Assembly (NCBI GenBank): GCA_020080175.1
Contig: JAGHQL010000114.1
Location: 1 to 64,000 of the forward strand
Reading direction: 5' to 3'
Origin: Glutinoglossum americanum
Taxonomy: Eukaryota; Ascomycota; Geoglossomycetes; Geoglossales; Geoglossaceae
Length of the DNA stretch: 64,000 nucleotides
A program made the translations under genes and the position numbers. Below are positions 22,236 through 34,290 of this stretch, piece by piece (the first letter of the stretch is position 1; every line of letters begins with the position of its first letter). The notes under the pieces were generated by a model, which was given only the letters and a program-made list of their open reading frames with translations, did not search any database and was not told the DNA's origin.

Positions 22236-23297
22236 TTACCTGCTCGCCCTGGCAATCAACCACTGTAGCACCGCATCGAGATTGGTTTCCTCTTTCGCAC
22301 TGATACCATAGCAGCTTACTTCCCGATGGGATACTGCCCTAAGATCCATTTCCTCGATCAGTTCATCCACGGAGAGCTTATCTTCTAGGTCGGACTTATT
22401 GCCCAACACAAGAAGAGGGATACCATCAAGAACGGACTTCTCAAGGAGTGCGTGGAGTTCATCTCGAGCAATCGGCAGGGCTGCGCGGTCTGCAGAATCA
22501 ACAATAAACCTTTGGTGGACCGTTAGCGCCATCTCATCCTTTTCGAAATCCTCCAGCGATAACATACACGATGGCGTTGACTCCGCGGCAGTACCTCTCC
22601 CACATCGATCTGAACCTAGGCTGACCTCCGAGGTCCCAGCTAAAGCGAATCATCGTCAGTCCTCCAAACCATCCATTATAGCGTTCATAGCGGGAGATTC
22701 GATGCGTGATACCACAGCGCCAAAAAAAGCCAATCTGACGCGAGTACGAGAATACAACTCACCACTTGAGTGTGACATGCCCCTTCTGGACACGCTTCAT
22801 ATTGAATCCGACGGTTGGAATGGAACTAATTTTTGAACGCAATGTTAGGGCTTTTCCATCAGCGCGGACCATGCCTGATCCAGGACCCGCATGTGACTAC
22901 TTTTTCTACTTTAGGAAGACGGGACATACTCAATCGTGAACTCGCCTCCCTAGACGCCGGATATGATCAGCATTGCATTTTAATTCATCGTCACCATCTC
23001 ATCGCCCAATAAAAGGCATCGTCGACTCACCGCTAGGACCCTCAATAAGGAAGTTTTCCCCGCGTTCTGGAGGCCTATCATCGTTATATCCATCTCCGTT
23101 GCCCTAGATGAACCATCGTGTCGTCGCGTTAGCAGTTTGTTCGTTCAACATATTTGGATCCAGGTTTTTTGTGGTCACCGTGAAGCGGTTGTTACCCCTC
23201 ATGGAAGTCTCTGATCCAGACATTAACATCAAAGAAGAAAAACTAACCAGAAGAGACGAAGCAACCAATCATAGATGCGACGAAAAAAACCCGCCAT
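22236..23297 (-). CDS. arl8: ARF-like small GTPase Arl8
   Basis: Six exons: 23248-23297, 23031-23103, 22930-22949 (20 nt), 22763-22825, 22568-22639 and 22236-22509, giving 183 aa (animal and plant Arl8 are about 184-186 aa). The N-terminal amphipathic helix reads [20 protein letters not shown]. The P-loop is GLQNAGKT (27-34), switch I PTVGFNM (51-57), switch [18 protein letters not shown] (70-85), the guanine motif NKSD (130-133) and SAK (163-165). There is no Gly2, so it is not N-myristoylated; Arl8 proteins use an acetylated N-terminal helix instead. Arl8 sits on lysosome or vacuole membranes and links them to motors and tethering factors. The splice model is supported by in-frame joins at every conserved motif. 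Confidence 0.93.
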
Positions 23298-24241
23298 TTT
23301 GAGTTGGATGAAAAGGCAACGCGAATATAGGGCTTGGTGGTTTTGTGGTTGACCGTTTGTCGTTGTGGGCCACCGAGATGACGGGTTGTGGTGGCTTTAG
23401 CAGAGACCCTAGCAAGTTAGACGTAGTGGTGGGAATCAAGAAGCCCAAGGACTTCCCAAGATGTCTTAATAGAAGAACTAAAAAGTAAATATCCCGAACT
23501 TGTCCAATATCTGCGTAGGGATTGGAGAACGACAAGTGAGCGAGAGAGTGCGGCGCAGCGGTTCGGAAGTCTTGATTGCACACCACACGCGCGCGAATTT
23601 CTTTGGTGCTTGTCACTTCTACTGCGGGAAGTCGTTCGTTCGCTAAGCCTTCCGCCTCATCATGCGCCTTTGCTTGTGGGCCATATCTCGTTGCATTAAC
23701 TGGGGAAAAGGCAAGCATGGCATAAGCAAATCTGATAAAAGCCATGTGATTAAATGCCGAGAATGGCAAACCAGGTTCGTTATTCCGACAAAGAACTTCG
23801 GAATATCGGAGAACATATGGGTGCTATCCCAGACAGGACCTGTCGCCGGATAAGCAAGCCTAAGGAACTCAGGCCCTACCAAGTTCCAGGATAGGGATCC
23901 TGAGAAAGTAATGACGGCGATACGCTAAGGCTACATGGATATTAACAGAACCAAACCCGACGCACGGTTTTTCCGTACCACCCAGAACACGATGTTCCGC
24001 TTTGATATATGTCGTATTTACAGTATGTATAGGAGAGTAGGTCTCGCTGCTTGAAGCTGTTCTAGACATATTTCCACTTTCGCTCGGCGTGAAGCAAAAT
24101 GTCCCCTAACCCTAATCCGACAGGGATAGCGAGACTGACTTGGTTACGTAAGCCGCGGATGTTTTATTCAGTGGCATCCGAAAAAAATTGTCCGCCTGTG
24201 GAGGTTAAGCTTGGGGTGGTCCTTGACCTTACCAGTTGAAT
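23298..24241. promoter_or_regulatory. Divergent promoter region, arl8 / rpa135
   Basis: This 0.9 kb lies between two divergent start codons. Long minus-strand frames here overlap the first exon of arl8 or lack any recognisable feature, so I treat the stretch as regulatory. Confidence 0.45.
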
Positions 24242-27200
24242 ATGGCGGCTATTGCCAATGGTGAGACAAGTACCCAGTGGACAACTATCTTCGACACCGT
24301 ACGGCGGGAGAACCTATTCCGGAATCCTCCTCGAGATAAGACCGCATATCCGGCGCTGCAGGGAGCTGTACAACCTCACATTGAGTCTTTCAACGCCATC
24401 TTGGATCAAGGCGGACTATTAGACCTAGGTTTGCGAGACATTGGGACCAGAGCCTTCTTCGATGGTGCCGGGAATGCACCGAACCCGAGAGGCAACAAGC
24501 TGAGTTACCGGATCAAAGAATGTTTTGTAGAAACCCCGAGGATCCCACCGACGAACAAATTCTCCACTAGGAATAGAGAGATCTACCCGGCAGAGTGTCG
24601 AGAGAGACATGCGACTTACCGCGGGAAGCTGAGGGCGAGAATAGAGTTCAGAGTCAACGATAGAGAATGGAAAGAAGCCGTGCGAGATTTAGGTCAGATC
24701 CCGATAATGTTAAAGGTGAGCCCATCAGCCAATATATGATGCCATTACACCGGGCGCTGATTCGAACCCTGTCTGCCCCCATAGTCGAAGCGATGCCATC
24801 TCGAAAAATGCTCACCGTATGAACTCGTACAAAATAAAGAGGAGTCAGAGGAGCTTGGTGGTTATTTTATAGTCAATGGAATTGAGAAGTTAATACGAAT
24901 GCTGATCGTCTCTCGAAGAAATTACCCCATGGCGATAATAAGGTCGTCCTTTACAAATCGGGGTCGCACATATTCGCATTTCGGAGTATCCATACGATCA
25001 GTTAGACCAGACCAAACATCTCAAACAAATGTTCTCCACTATCTAAGCGATGGCAACGTCACGTTCCGCTTTTCGTGGAGGAAAAATGAATACTTGGTTC
25101 CGGTAATGATGGTTTTAAAGGCGTTGGTTGAAACAAACGACCGAGAGGTCTTTGAGGGTCTCGTTGGTTTGGTGGGCTCAAAGGGGGTAGAGAACACTTT
25201 CTTAACTGACCGTGTAGAGCTGTTACTTCGTACCTACAAGGTGTATGCTCTCCATGGGAAGTCACAAACACGGGCCTATCTCGGCGAGAAATTTAGGGTA
25301 GTTATGGGAGTGACTGAAGACTTGACAGATGAACAAGTTGGCACTGAGTTCTTAAGAAAGGTTGTACTCGTGCATTTGGGGGCCTATAACGTTACAGAAT
25401 CCCAGGATAACGACAAATTCAGGATGTTGCTATTTATGATCCGGAAGCTCTATGCCCTAGTCGCGGGCGACTGCGCGGTTGATAACCCTGATGCCGTACA
25501 GAACCAGGAGGTCCTACTAGGCGGTTTCCTATACGGAATGATTCTCAAAGAACGTTTAGACGATTGGCTTGCATCAGTCCGAATTGCTACCCGCGAATAT
25601 CTCCGCAAATCTAACGATACCATCAAGTTTACTTCGCCCAATTTCTTGAAGGATCTTCCGACAAAGGTACTTGGAAGGACTAACGAAAACATCGGTGGCG
25701 CTCTCGAGTATTTCATGTCCACCGGAAACTTAGTTAGCCCAAGTGGATTGGACTTACAGCAAACCACTGGGTTCACAGTTGTCGCAGAGAAGATTAACTT
25801 CTATCGTTTTATAAGCCACTTCCGGATGGTGCATAGGGGAAGCTTTTTCGCTCAGTTAAAAACAACGACAGTGCGGAAGTTGCTTCCTGAAAGCTGGGGT
25901 GAGCCTTAGTTATATCATGTAACCCCTAAATTCTTGCTAACTGTATGCTTCAAGGCTTTCTATGTCCTGTACATACGCCTGATGGCAGCCCATGCGGGCT
26001 GCTGAACCACTTAGCACACAAATGCAAGATTACAACGAACCCAGTTGACACCTCTATTCTGCCGTCGCTTTTAGTCCAACTAGGAGTCACATCTTCTTCG
26101 TCTTCTTCGTTATCCGAGAGCACGGTCATAATGCTTGATGGGCGAATCCTTGGATGGAGTACCCCCAAGCAATCACGTATAATTGCTGATACCCTTCGCT
26201 ACTGGAAAGTAGAAGGTAGCCACAATGTGCCGCTTGAATTAGAGATCGGGCACATACCCTGTTCCAACGGAGGCCAGTATCCGGGGATATACCTTTTCTC
26301 ACAGCAAGCACGAATGATCAGGCCAGTTAAATATCTGCCCCTAAAGAAAGAAGATTATGTTGGGCCTTTCGAGCAGCCATTTATGTCGATTGCATGCACT
26401 GAGCCGGAAATTGTATCAGGAGAGTCTACTCACGTTGAACATGACCCAACGAATATTCTATCAATCCTTGCAAACATGACGCCGTTCTCTGACTTCAATC
26501 AGAGTCCGAGGAATATGTACCAGTGCCAAATGGGTAAACAAGCGATGGGTACACCCGGGACCTCCTTGAGATATCGTACGGATAATAAAGCCTACCGGCT
26601 TCAAACAGGTCAGACTCCTATTGTCCGACCCCCTCTTTATAACGAATACGGTTTAGACAATTTCCCCAATGGCATGAATGCCGTGGTGGCGGTCATATCA
26701 TACACGGGATACGACATGGACGATGCTATGATTATCAACAAGTCCGCCCACGAGCGTGGCTTTGGCCACGGTACAATCTACAAAACCAAAATAATTGACC
26801 TAGACGAAAAGCGCCGAGGGGGATCCAAAGCCGTAAACAGACTTTTCGGTTTTGCACCTGGTGGCCTCATCAAAGCCGAATGGAGAAACCGCCTTGATGA
26901 CGACGGCTTGCCCTACGTGGGCATGATGGTCAATGAGGGCGATATCATCGCAGCATCGCATAAAGTTTCATTATCAGAAGATGGTACTTTCGTCAGCCGT
27001 GACGGCAACACTGAATTCCATAAATACAAGGAATCCGAAACAGGCTTTGTTGAGGAGGTTCGCATTCTAGGCTCCGAATCCGGATCAGAACCTTGCCAGT
27101 CCATTAGCATCAAGTTTCGCATCCCGCGGTCTCCGGTCATTGGCGACAAATTCTCCTCTAGACATGGGCAAAAGGGTGTCTGCTCCCAAAAGTGGCCTGC

Positions 27201-28005
27201 TGTCGACATGCCTTTCTCTGAATCTGGAATCCAACCCGATGTCATCATTAACCCGCATGCTTTCCCATCCCGGATGACAATTGGTATGTTCGTTGAATCT
27301 CTTGCAGGCAAAGCCGGTGCCTTGCATGGTCTTGCTCAAGATAGCACTCCCTTCCGCTTCGACGAGGAATATACGGCTGTGGATTATTTCGGCCACCAGC
27401 TTATGAAGGCGGGCTACAATTACCACGGCAATGAACCCATGTATTCGGGAATAACAGGCGAAGAACTTCACGCCGATATCTACATCGGTGTGGTCTACTA
27501 CCAACGGCTGCGGCACATGGTGAATGATAAATTTCAAGTCAGAACGACAGGGCCAGTGACGGCACTAACAGGCCAGCCGATCAAAGGCAGAAAAGCGGGT
27601 GGAGGGATACGTGTCGGAGAGATGGAGAGAGACTCGCTCCTCGCACATGGTACAGCATTTTTACTGCAGGATCGATTGATGAATTGCTCGGATTACACCA
27701 AATCGTGGATCTGTAGACAATGCGGGTCTTTCCTGGCCACCACCCCAGTAGCGTCAGATGCTGCAACGCGGCGAGGAGGTCGCTTTGCATCATCAACGAC
27801 TGGGTTTGGCATGGCGCGGTGCCGCCGTTGCGCGACTAAGGCAACTGGTTTCGAGGCAAAGGGAGAAATGTGGGAAGACGGAGACGGGGAACGGTGGGTT
27901 GGCGGGGAGGACACGACGGTTGTTGCGGTGCCGGGCGTGTTGAAGTATCTAGACGTAGAATTGGCTGCTATGGGGATAAAGATGAAGTTTAACGTCGAGC
28001 CGTAA
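24242..28005 (+). CDS. rpa135: DNA-directed RNA polymerase I second-largest subunit
   Basis: Exons 24242-24715, 24785-25898 and 25955-28005 encode 1212 aa (yeast Rpa135 is 1203 aa). Splicing restores QIPIMLKSKRCHLEKCSPYE and ESWGFLCPVHTPDG, the latter a universal RPB2-family motif. Further signatures are GGYFIVNGIEKLIRML, IISYTGYDMDDAM-like VAVISYTGYDMDDAMIINKS (active-site region), KFSSRHGQKGVCS, and the C-terminal zinc site CRQCGSF...CRRC. Together with Rpa190 this subunit forms the catalytic cleft of RNA polymerase I, which transcribes rDNA in the nucleolus. The first ATG in good context is at 24242. An in-frame TTG six bases upstream is not needed. Confidence 0.96.
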
Positions 28006-28779
28006 GGTTGCACACCGCAGTCTAGAATGGGTGGTGGGTGCATATATCTCGGGCGCTTGCTTTTATACCGTTCAATTTTTTTTTTTATCACGCATGACTG
28101 TCTTAGCTTCGCTCTATATGGCGAGCACTGCAGCAACGAGGAATAGATCCCGAGTCATATTATCATGAGATGGGATATGAACTATGCGAGAAAAACGACG
28201 AGTTTCATTTCATGGCTTCCCCAGCATTTAGTTATCGTAAGTGGTTGTATTCGAAATCCGTGTCCTGCTGCGGTTACATAAAAACACGTTGGGAAAAGAG
28301 GCATATGCGTTTCACACAATATGTTGGGAGGAGGAAGATGCCGCACGGGTTTGTGGTGGGTTAAGCCAGGACAAGGCCCTATGTGTTTGTTTATTTGAGC
28401 CTGAGAATGCTTCGTAGTTGGAGATGACATCCTGAGGTATTCCCAAAATAAACGAAACAAATAACACCCAATTGGGGTACGGGTGGTATCTCCCCTCCTA
28501 TATGTATGGGGTGCAGGGGTTGTTACGGGGCTAAAATGCCGTTTAAAGATATACTGAGACGGGAGCTCCCACCATAACTACATTTTATTTTTTAGTATAT
28601 AGGTTATAAGTGGAGTGCGGAGTGCGTATGAGTGTTTACACAATATGGCACCAGCATTTGGTTAGTGTATTACAAGCGTACACTAGCAGGAGCGTTTGTT
28701 GCTAGTACTCCTCTGCTTACCTCTGCCGCTCCTTCCCCCCTTTCTCGAGCATGAAAGGAGCTGGCTGTGCCAAGTAAGG
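28006..28779. other. Convergent intergenic region (3' ends of rpa135 and apn1)
   Basis: The stretch separates two convergent genes and should contain both polyadenylation regions. It is AT-rich with no supported gene. Confidence 0.5.
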
Positions 28780-30953
28780 CTAGTGACTACAGCTTTCGCT
28801 ACCACTCCCCACCTCACTCGTACCCGCACTTGCATTACCCCTCTCACTCCCCTCCGTTAGCCTCTCTCTCCCCTTACTCTTTCCCTTTATGCTAGCCTTA
28901 CGCATCTTCTCTACCTTCCGATCGAATACCACCTGGTGCTTTTTTCTCTCATCAGTGCCTTGCTCCGCAAGTTCTTTCTCTTTTACCAGAAAACCTGGAT
29001 CATCGGGTGGGACTCCGATCAAACTCTCTAGTAATCTGGGGACGCATTCATCAGGTCATGAAGATCAGGACACACCACCGCTAGAGCGCCACTCACTTTA
29101 TCTCCCTTGCCCATATCTCTACTTCCGTCCCTTTATCCCCTAGTGGTGTCTCCAAGATCATAGGTAGGCCTTCAAAAGCGGGCTCATTCATGATATTCCG
29201 GAATGCACTTAGGCCAAGAAAGCCTAAGCCGATGTTCTGGTGTAAATCTCTATGAGAACCAAAAGGTGCTTTGGAATCATTAAGGTGGAGTGCTGAGAGG
29301 TAAGTAAAACCAATAATATCGGAAAACGTGCGCATAGTTGAGGAAAAGGCTGCCGGGGTGCGGAGGTCGTAGCCCGCTGCCTATGGAATACCACCATTAG
29401 AGAAGTGTTTGGTATGTATAGGAGCATACAAAAGGGAGGATGTACAAAGGCGTGGCATGTATCCAAGCAGACTCCAACTCGAGGTTTGTCGTCAACTAGA
29501 GAAATGATATCTCGGAGGTCTTCAAAGGTAGACCCAATAACGTTTCCACTGCCGGCCATATTTTCGAGCAATATTTTTACAGATGAAGTTGCACGATGGG
29601 CACGATTAAGAGCATCGGCTATGCGGGCGATAGCCTCTTTTCGAGGGTGACCAAGAGTGGAACCCGGGCTGTAGTTCAGAGGTCAGATTTCAACAATAGT
29701 ATTCTTGTAGAATAGAAATGTTTTATGGAGCTCATACTGGAAGTTATAGAGCTTTATACCAAGGGACTCGCAGCGCTGAAGGTCATCTAGGAAACAACCA
29801 TATGCCTGAGCAGCCTTTGCTAGATCGTCTTGGGCAAGATTTACAAGGTAAGAACCGTGAGGAAGAACGTGGCTGTCAACCCCTTAGTGTCAGTCCAGTC
29901 ACAGCGTCACAGAAACATGTAGTATAGGATACTAAGATAGGCTCAACCTTCATACCTCTTAGCGTCAAAATTATGCTCTTTGACCAAAGCTTTGAACTGA
30001 TCGCGATGTTCAGGTTTAATCGCTGGGCTCTGCCACTTTCTCTGCGATTTTAAGAACAGTGCGAAGGAGTTACCGCTAAACAGATGTTAGAGTCTTAAGT
30101 TACATATAGTGCTTTGGAGCTTCGATTACCCGATGTGTACGCAGTTGGTAACGGCATTCTGTACCCCTATCATAAAAGAGAAGATTCAGTAGTGGTATGC
30201 CAAGTTAAAACAAAAACAGCGATAGTGTTCCACAATGCTCATATTCAAGCATTATACCACTTGCAGCATGTAGGGAAATCGCGAGTTGGTTTTCAAAGGA
30301 CATATTGATAGGGTAGGAGTAAAAGGCCAACCTTTGGCTGCACTAACATGCGCCCCTATGAGCATTTTTAGCCCCAGGGTCCTCATTGTAAGTGGCATTG
30401 CTTCAGCTTCCTTCTCTTCCTTTGTTTTCCGCTTCCGCTTCCGCTTCTTTGGCGTGTCCTCAGCTTCCTCCTCGTTTTGCCTTTCTTCTGTCTTGTGCAA
30501 GGCCTTTCGGCGGCTCTTCTTACGGGTGGGTTTCTGTGCTGTTCCACTCGTTGTTTGTTCTCCACTAGCCTCTGGATACTCTAGTTTAACGACAGCAGAG
30601 TTCTTTTTCCATTTCTGCGTTTTCTCGATGCTCCCTTTGATCACACCAGAGCCTGTCCCATCCTCATCTGTGTAAACTTGTCTACTTCGCCGCCTAGTTC
30701 TTTTTGCTGCCGGCGTATCTTGTATTGTAGATCTTTTCAGGCCTCGGCCTTCTAAGGTGCGATTCGCAATGGAATCTCTCTTGGATGTGGCGCCTCTGGT
30801 TATAGTTGAGCTTCTTGTAGGAGCTGTTGTATTAGCTCTAGTAGTTTTCGCTGGCTCAAAGTCGAAATCTTCATCACCTGGAGCAGACGACAAACTCGAA
30901 GATTCTGAGTCTGACGTTGCAACAAGAGGTTTTGTTCTCAACTTCGATGGCAT
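28780..30953 (-). CDS. apn1: AP endonuclease, endonuclease IV family (Apn1)
   Basis: Seven exons: 30332-30953, 30130-30166 (37 nt), 29956-30075, 29738-29872, 29446-29668, 29097-29380 and 28780-29035, giving 558 aa. The catalytic barrel begins at about residue 202 with [16 protein letters not shown] and carries the metal-binding blocks [63 protein letters not shown] and [10 protein letters not shown]. These match endonuclease IV, which cuts 5' of abasic sites and removes blocked 3' ends in base excision repair. The first ~200 residues are a Ser/Thr and Lys/Arg-rich extension with [10 protein letters not shown]-type nuclear localisation signals; the C-terminal ~70 residues are also basic. All intron phases agree. 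Confidence 0.94.
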
Positions 30954-31491
30954 TTAGGGGGTCTATTTGGAGGCTTCTGTACCTTGAATTGCTCATCATT
31001 CACATTATGATGGGGGATTACCTGGATTTGGTAAATCATAAACACAGCCACAGTGCGCCACACTTTGCCGCACCCCTTTCCATGAAACGTCCTCGCCGCA
31101 CGATCGGCATCACTCTTTCATGAGCCGTTGGTTTGTAGTGGAGGTGTTTATTCATTCTTTTCGACATCCTCCCTTCTTGCCCCTCTTTTGGCTCTAATTG
31201 TGGCAAGGCTGTGCACTTTTCACCACTATTCAGTTCGCTGGGTTGCGCGGCAACCGATAGGGCTATACGCCAACTTCCTTTATTCATCTCGAACTTCCCT
31301 GAGTTGCGGCGCCAACGTATCTACTTCTTGCCCGATCCAAGAGCCTTTTGTTCACCATACCGTTATCTTGCTACAGAGCACGACCGGTTATCGGACTCAT
31401 CACACAGCATCTTGTGGACATAAATCAGCTCTATAAAGAGTCTGATCAGTTGTCCTTGAACTATTTTTACCTTTTTCGTTGGGTTATAATC
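30954..31491. promoter_or_regulatory. Divergent promoter region, apn1 / Pin2-like gene
   Basis: This 0.54 kb lies between divergent start codons and should hold both promoters. No specific element is certain. Confidence 0.45.
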
Positions 31492-32924
31492 ATGGACACT
31501 TCGCCATGGAAGCGGAGTGTGTTGAGCGATGTTCAGTCCGCTCCAAATACTTTCTCGAGCTGGGACAACTGCATGGCTAAGACCTACTGCAAGCAAGTTT
31601 CCCGTCCCCTTTACTCTCTACTCACACGCGGACTAATACTACCTGTCTACAAAGGTGGCCAGTAATCGTAGGCTGCATTGTGGGTGGCCTCATTCTCATC
31701 TCGCTGGTATGGTGCATCATCCGTTGCTGCTGCTGTGGCATGTCGTTCTGTTGCGGCTGCTTCTCATGCTGTAACACTTGCTGCGGTCGCCGCTCCTCCC
31801 CTCACCAAAAGCATGTCGACGACCCACCTAGGGGCGCGCCTCCTCCCTCCTCGGGTGGCTACATGCCCACCCAACCCCCATCATACGCACCTCCACAATT
31901 TGCAACCTTCGACGCCTCCAACAAAGGAGGGGTGGAGGGGAAGCCCGTCAACGAAGACGCGCTTCCTCCCATGCCATCATGGGAAACTGCGCGGACGCGT
32001 AAGGTATTGGAGGAAGTACAACCTTCTCACAAAGACCACAAAGACCACGGTGACGATATGGAGCTTGGGGACCTGAACCACCACCACAAAGCGACCGGAT
32101 CGCGAGCACGAATGCTGGATCATGCAGCACCGCCGGCTGGCTATGATGAAATAGGAGTGGCCACCCCTATGCAGAGTCCTATTAGCAACCCCCAAGGCCG
32201 TGGACGCGGAGTTGGATACGGGAGAGGTCATGACCCTATCTCGCCATACGGTGAGCCGCAAGGGTATGGTGGGGGATATAGACAGTTAGGGTCTCCAAAT
32301 TCGCCCCGTGGACGAGCCTACGGAGGTCCACAACGAAATCCAGGCGGTCCTTATCAGCAAGATCCATACTCCCGCTCCCCACACCTTGTAGACAATCAAA
32401 GAGACGACTATTTTGGTGATAACGCTCGGGATCAAACGCCTCTGCGGCAGACTGATACCGGTGGTTACGGTGGTAACACACAGCCGTATGCCCAGCACGA
32501 TGATTTTCAACCGCAGCTACGCCAGAACGACAATGTTTTTGCTGGAGTAAATGCCAGGTCACCCCCGCCCACCCACCAAAATGGCGGGTTTAGTTCCAGG
32601 TCACCGCCACCTTTCAACCAGAATAACGACAACTACGGTCGTGGCGATACCCGCAACCCACCGCTACAACGTCAGAATATTGGCGGCTATTCGGGCGATG
32701 CCCAGCAGCCGTTCCCAAAAATCCGTTCTCCGCCACCTATCGATCTCCCCAACATTCTCACGACTGGCCCATCGAGTCGGACCCCTCCGCCGGCACGTCA
32801 GGGCACTCCCGGCGCTGATGGACGTTCTTATAGGGCGTATACGCCGTCGCCTGCTTCGCCGACGCATGCGGCATACCGGCCGCCTCAGCAACAGAATCAA
32901 CACCCAACCTGGACGGTTGTGTGA
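31492..32924 (+). CDS. Pin2-like plasma-membrane protein with Cys cluster and Pro/Gly/Gln/Asn-rich tail
   Basis: Two exons, 31492-31592 and 31655-32924, encode 456 aa. The intron begins with GC (GCAAGT) instead of GT and ends TACAAAG after a CTAAT branch site; only this choice gives KTYCKWPVIVGCIVGGL. The N-terminal part has SSWDNCMAKTYCK followed by one membrane helix (about 35-57), matching yeast Pin2 (SWDTCMDNKACK plus helix). Directly after the helix comes a dense cysteine cluster (residues 58-77, about 11 Cys), a likely palmitoylation patch. The remaining 370 residues are low-complexity, with repeated RSPPP and NxxGGY-type segments rich in Pro, Gly, Gln and Asn. Yeast Pin2 is an exomer cargo of the cell surface with a prion-like tail. 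The family link is clear at the N-terminus; the function here is inferred. Confidence 0.75.
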
Positions 32925-33609
32925 ATCTAAACGTTCAGTTGATGTAGGTTGTATATATGCAAGCACCATAGTCGAAAACGGGTCTATTTCTAATTTTATC
33001 CTACCATGCCTTTCTCTTATAACCTTGTTTATATTCTAGTTCTTGGGAAGGGTGGGCTCATGGGCGTTTCGGGTGCTTCATATCTGGCTCTGTAACTATC
33101 ATCAAACGTCCCTGCGAGTCCATTTGTCTTACCCCAAGTTCGCTATATTGCCTATCTCCTGTTGGTCTTACCCTTGTAGCGTTTGCAGGTCACACAGAGG
33201 GCACCCGCTTTGAATGAAATGTGCATATGCTATATCATACGTATCTTGCCGAGCTCCAGGCTATAATCACGTCTTGCTATAGCTTTGGGGAGGACTTGGT
33301 GACACGCCAAGTGCTTAGTTTAGAATACTACAGTCGAATGCATCCGATTGATTGTATCACAGTTCGAAATGAAATCGCCAAATACCATGTGAAACCCTCA
33401 AAGTACTGCGAGGAGACTGCGCGTGTCCCGTTTCAGCACACCAACAAATCATAGATTACCGCCAAACCCAGATTTTGGGGACCAGGTGTTCGACGTTCCT
33501 GCAGGCATCTAAATTACTCGCGGCAAACTAACGTGGTTGGCACTTAGCCATCAACAATAGGATTTTCGACTCCTGCCTGGAGAAAAAACAGTCTCCGAAA
33601 CGAGAAGTC
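32925..33609. other. Intergenic, 3' flank of the Pin2-like gene
   Basis: I see only short unrecognisable frames in this 0.7 kb. Confidence 0.4.
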
Positions 33610-33903
33610 ATGATTCATACAACATTGGAGAACACCTGGACCCACCCAGTCCTTTATCCTATCCTAGAACGTGAACTATTTTCCGTACGTGATAACCGCT
33701 ACAATAAGCGCCAGGAAGAGATACCCCTACAATACCTAACGCCAACACAGCTGCCCCGCTTTAAATCCTTAGAGCACACCTGTATCATTCCAGCCCTATG
33801 CCAGAAATGGGATGAAGAAGAAGGATTTGGTGATGCACCAACAAAGAAGGAGGCCGAGAGAAGGCGGAAATGTTCAATTGAAGATTTTAGACGGGGAAAA
33901 TAG
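33610..33903 (+). CDS. Unrecognised small open reading frame
   Basis: The frame runs from an ATG to a stop and would encode 97 aa with a charged, Lys/Arg/Glu-rich C-terminus (KKEAERRRKCSIEDFRRGK) and two cysteines. There is no signal peptide, membrane helix or domain I recognise. It may be a small gene, one exon of a larger one, or chance; I list it only because the frame is complete and isolated. Confidence 0.2.
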   Translation: MIHTTLENTWTHPVLYPILERELFSVRDNRYNKRQEEIPLQYLTPTQLPRFKSLEHTCIIPALCQKWDEEEGFGDAPTKKEAERRRKCSIEDFRRGK

Positions 33904-34017
33904 GAGAATCAGAAATATTCGGTGTCACATCGCGGGGTCGTAGATATCGTAGCATTGTTTGAGAGTGTGTAGGTTTCCGTTTCGCAGAGGACGCCGACCG
34001 CTTGCGTAGTCTTTCCT

Positions 34018-34290
34018 TCACTCGTAGACAATTCTCCTCCTCCTCTCTATTATCACCGGATCACTCGTTCGGTACTTGTAACTCGTCCTCGAGGCCCTCG
34101 GGGATATTGGTGCAACATATACTATGCTGTTCCGGCTACCCGGACGGTGAGTTACAGAACTGTAGGAGACTCTTTCTGGCGCTACGTAGTATGTCGCGGA
34201 AGCGCGTCTGTGAGGGCTGTGCGAGGTGACATATCGAGGTGGCACCGTGTGATATTCGTCCCTTTCCCTTTCCCTTTCGAAGAGGCACAT
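34018..34290 (-). CDS. Small Tyr/Arg/Ser-rich protein of unknown function
   Basis: The frame encodes 90 aa and starts with an ATG in the favourable context CTGAAAATG, downstream of a C/A-rich, likely 5' UTR stretch. The protein is strongly basic and contains a repeated YVAP element (YYVAPER, VYVAPIS) spaced by Arg/Ser/Tyr runs, ending in IIERRRRIVYE. This biased but ordered composition suggests selection, and short proteins of this kind with SPRASR-type repeats are common as hypothetical proteins in filamentous ascomycetes. No function can be given. The next 0.8 kb (to 35128) up to the methyltransferase gene contains the likely divergent promoter and nothing else I recognise. Confidence 0.4.
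   Translation of the reverse strand: MCLFERERERDEYHTVPPRYVTSHSPHRRASATYYVAPERVSYSSVTHRPGSRNSIVYVAPISPRASRTSYKYRTSDPVIIERRRRIVYE

Noticed and set aside
23269-23769. 166-codon minus-strand frame upstream of arl8
   Set aside because: It overlaps the first exon of arl8, has no recognisable domain and lies where the divergent promoters must be.
24716-24784. GATTCGAACCC in the first rpa135 intron, reverse complement of a tRNA B box
   Set aside because: The flanking bases form no T-stem, acceptor stem or A box on the minus strand, so it is probably chance.
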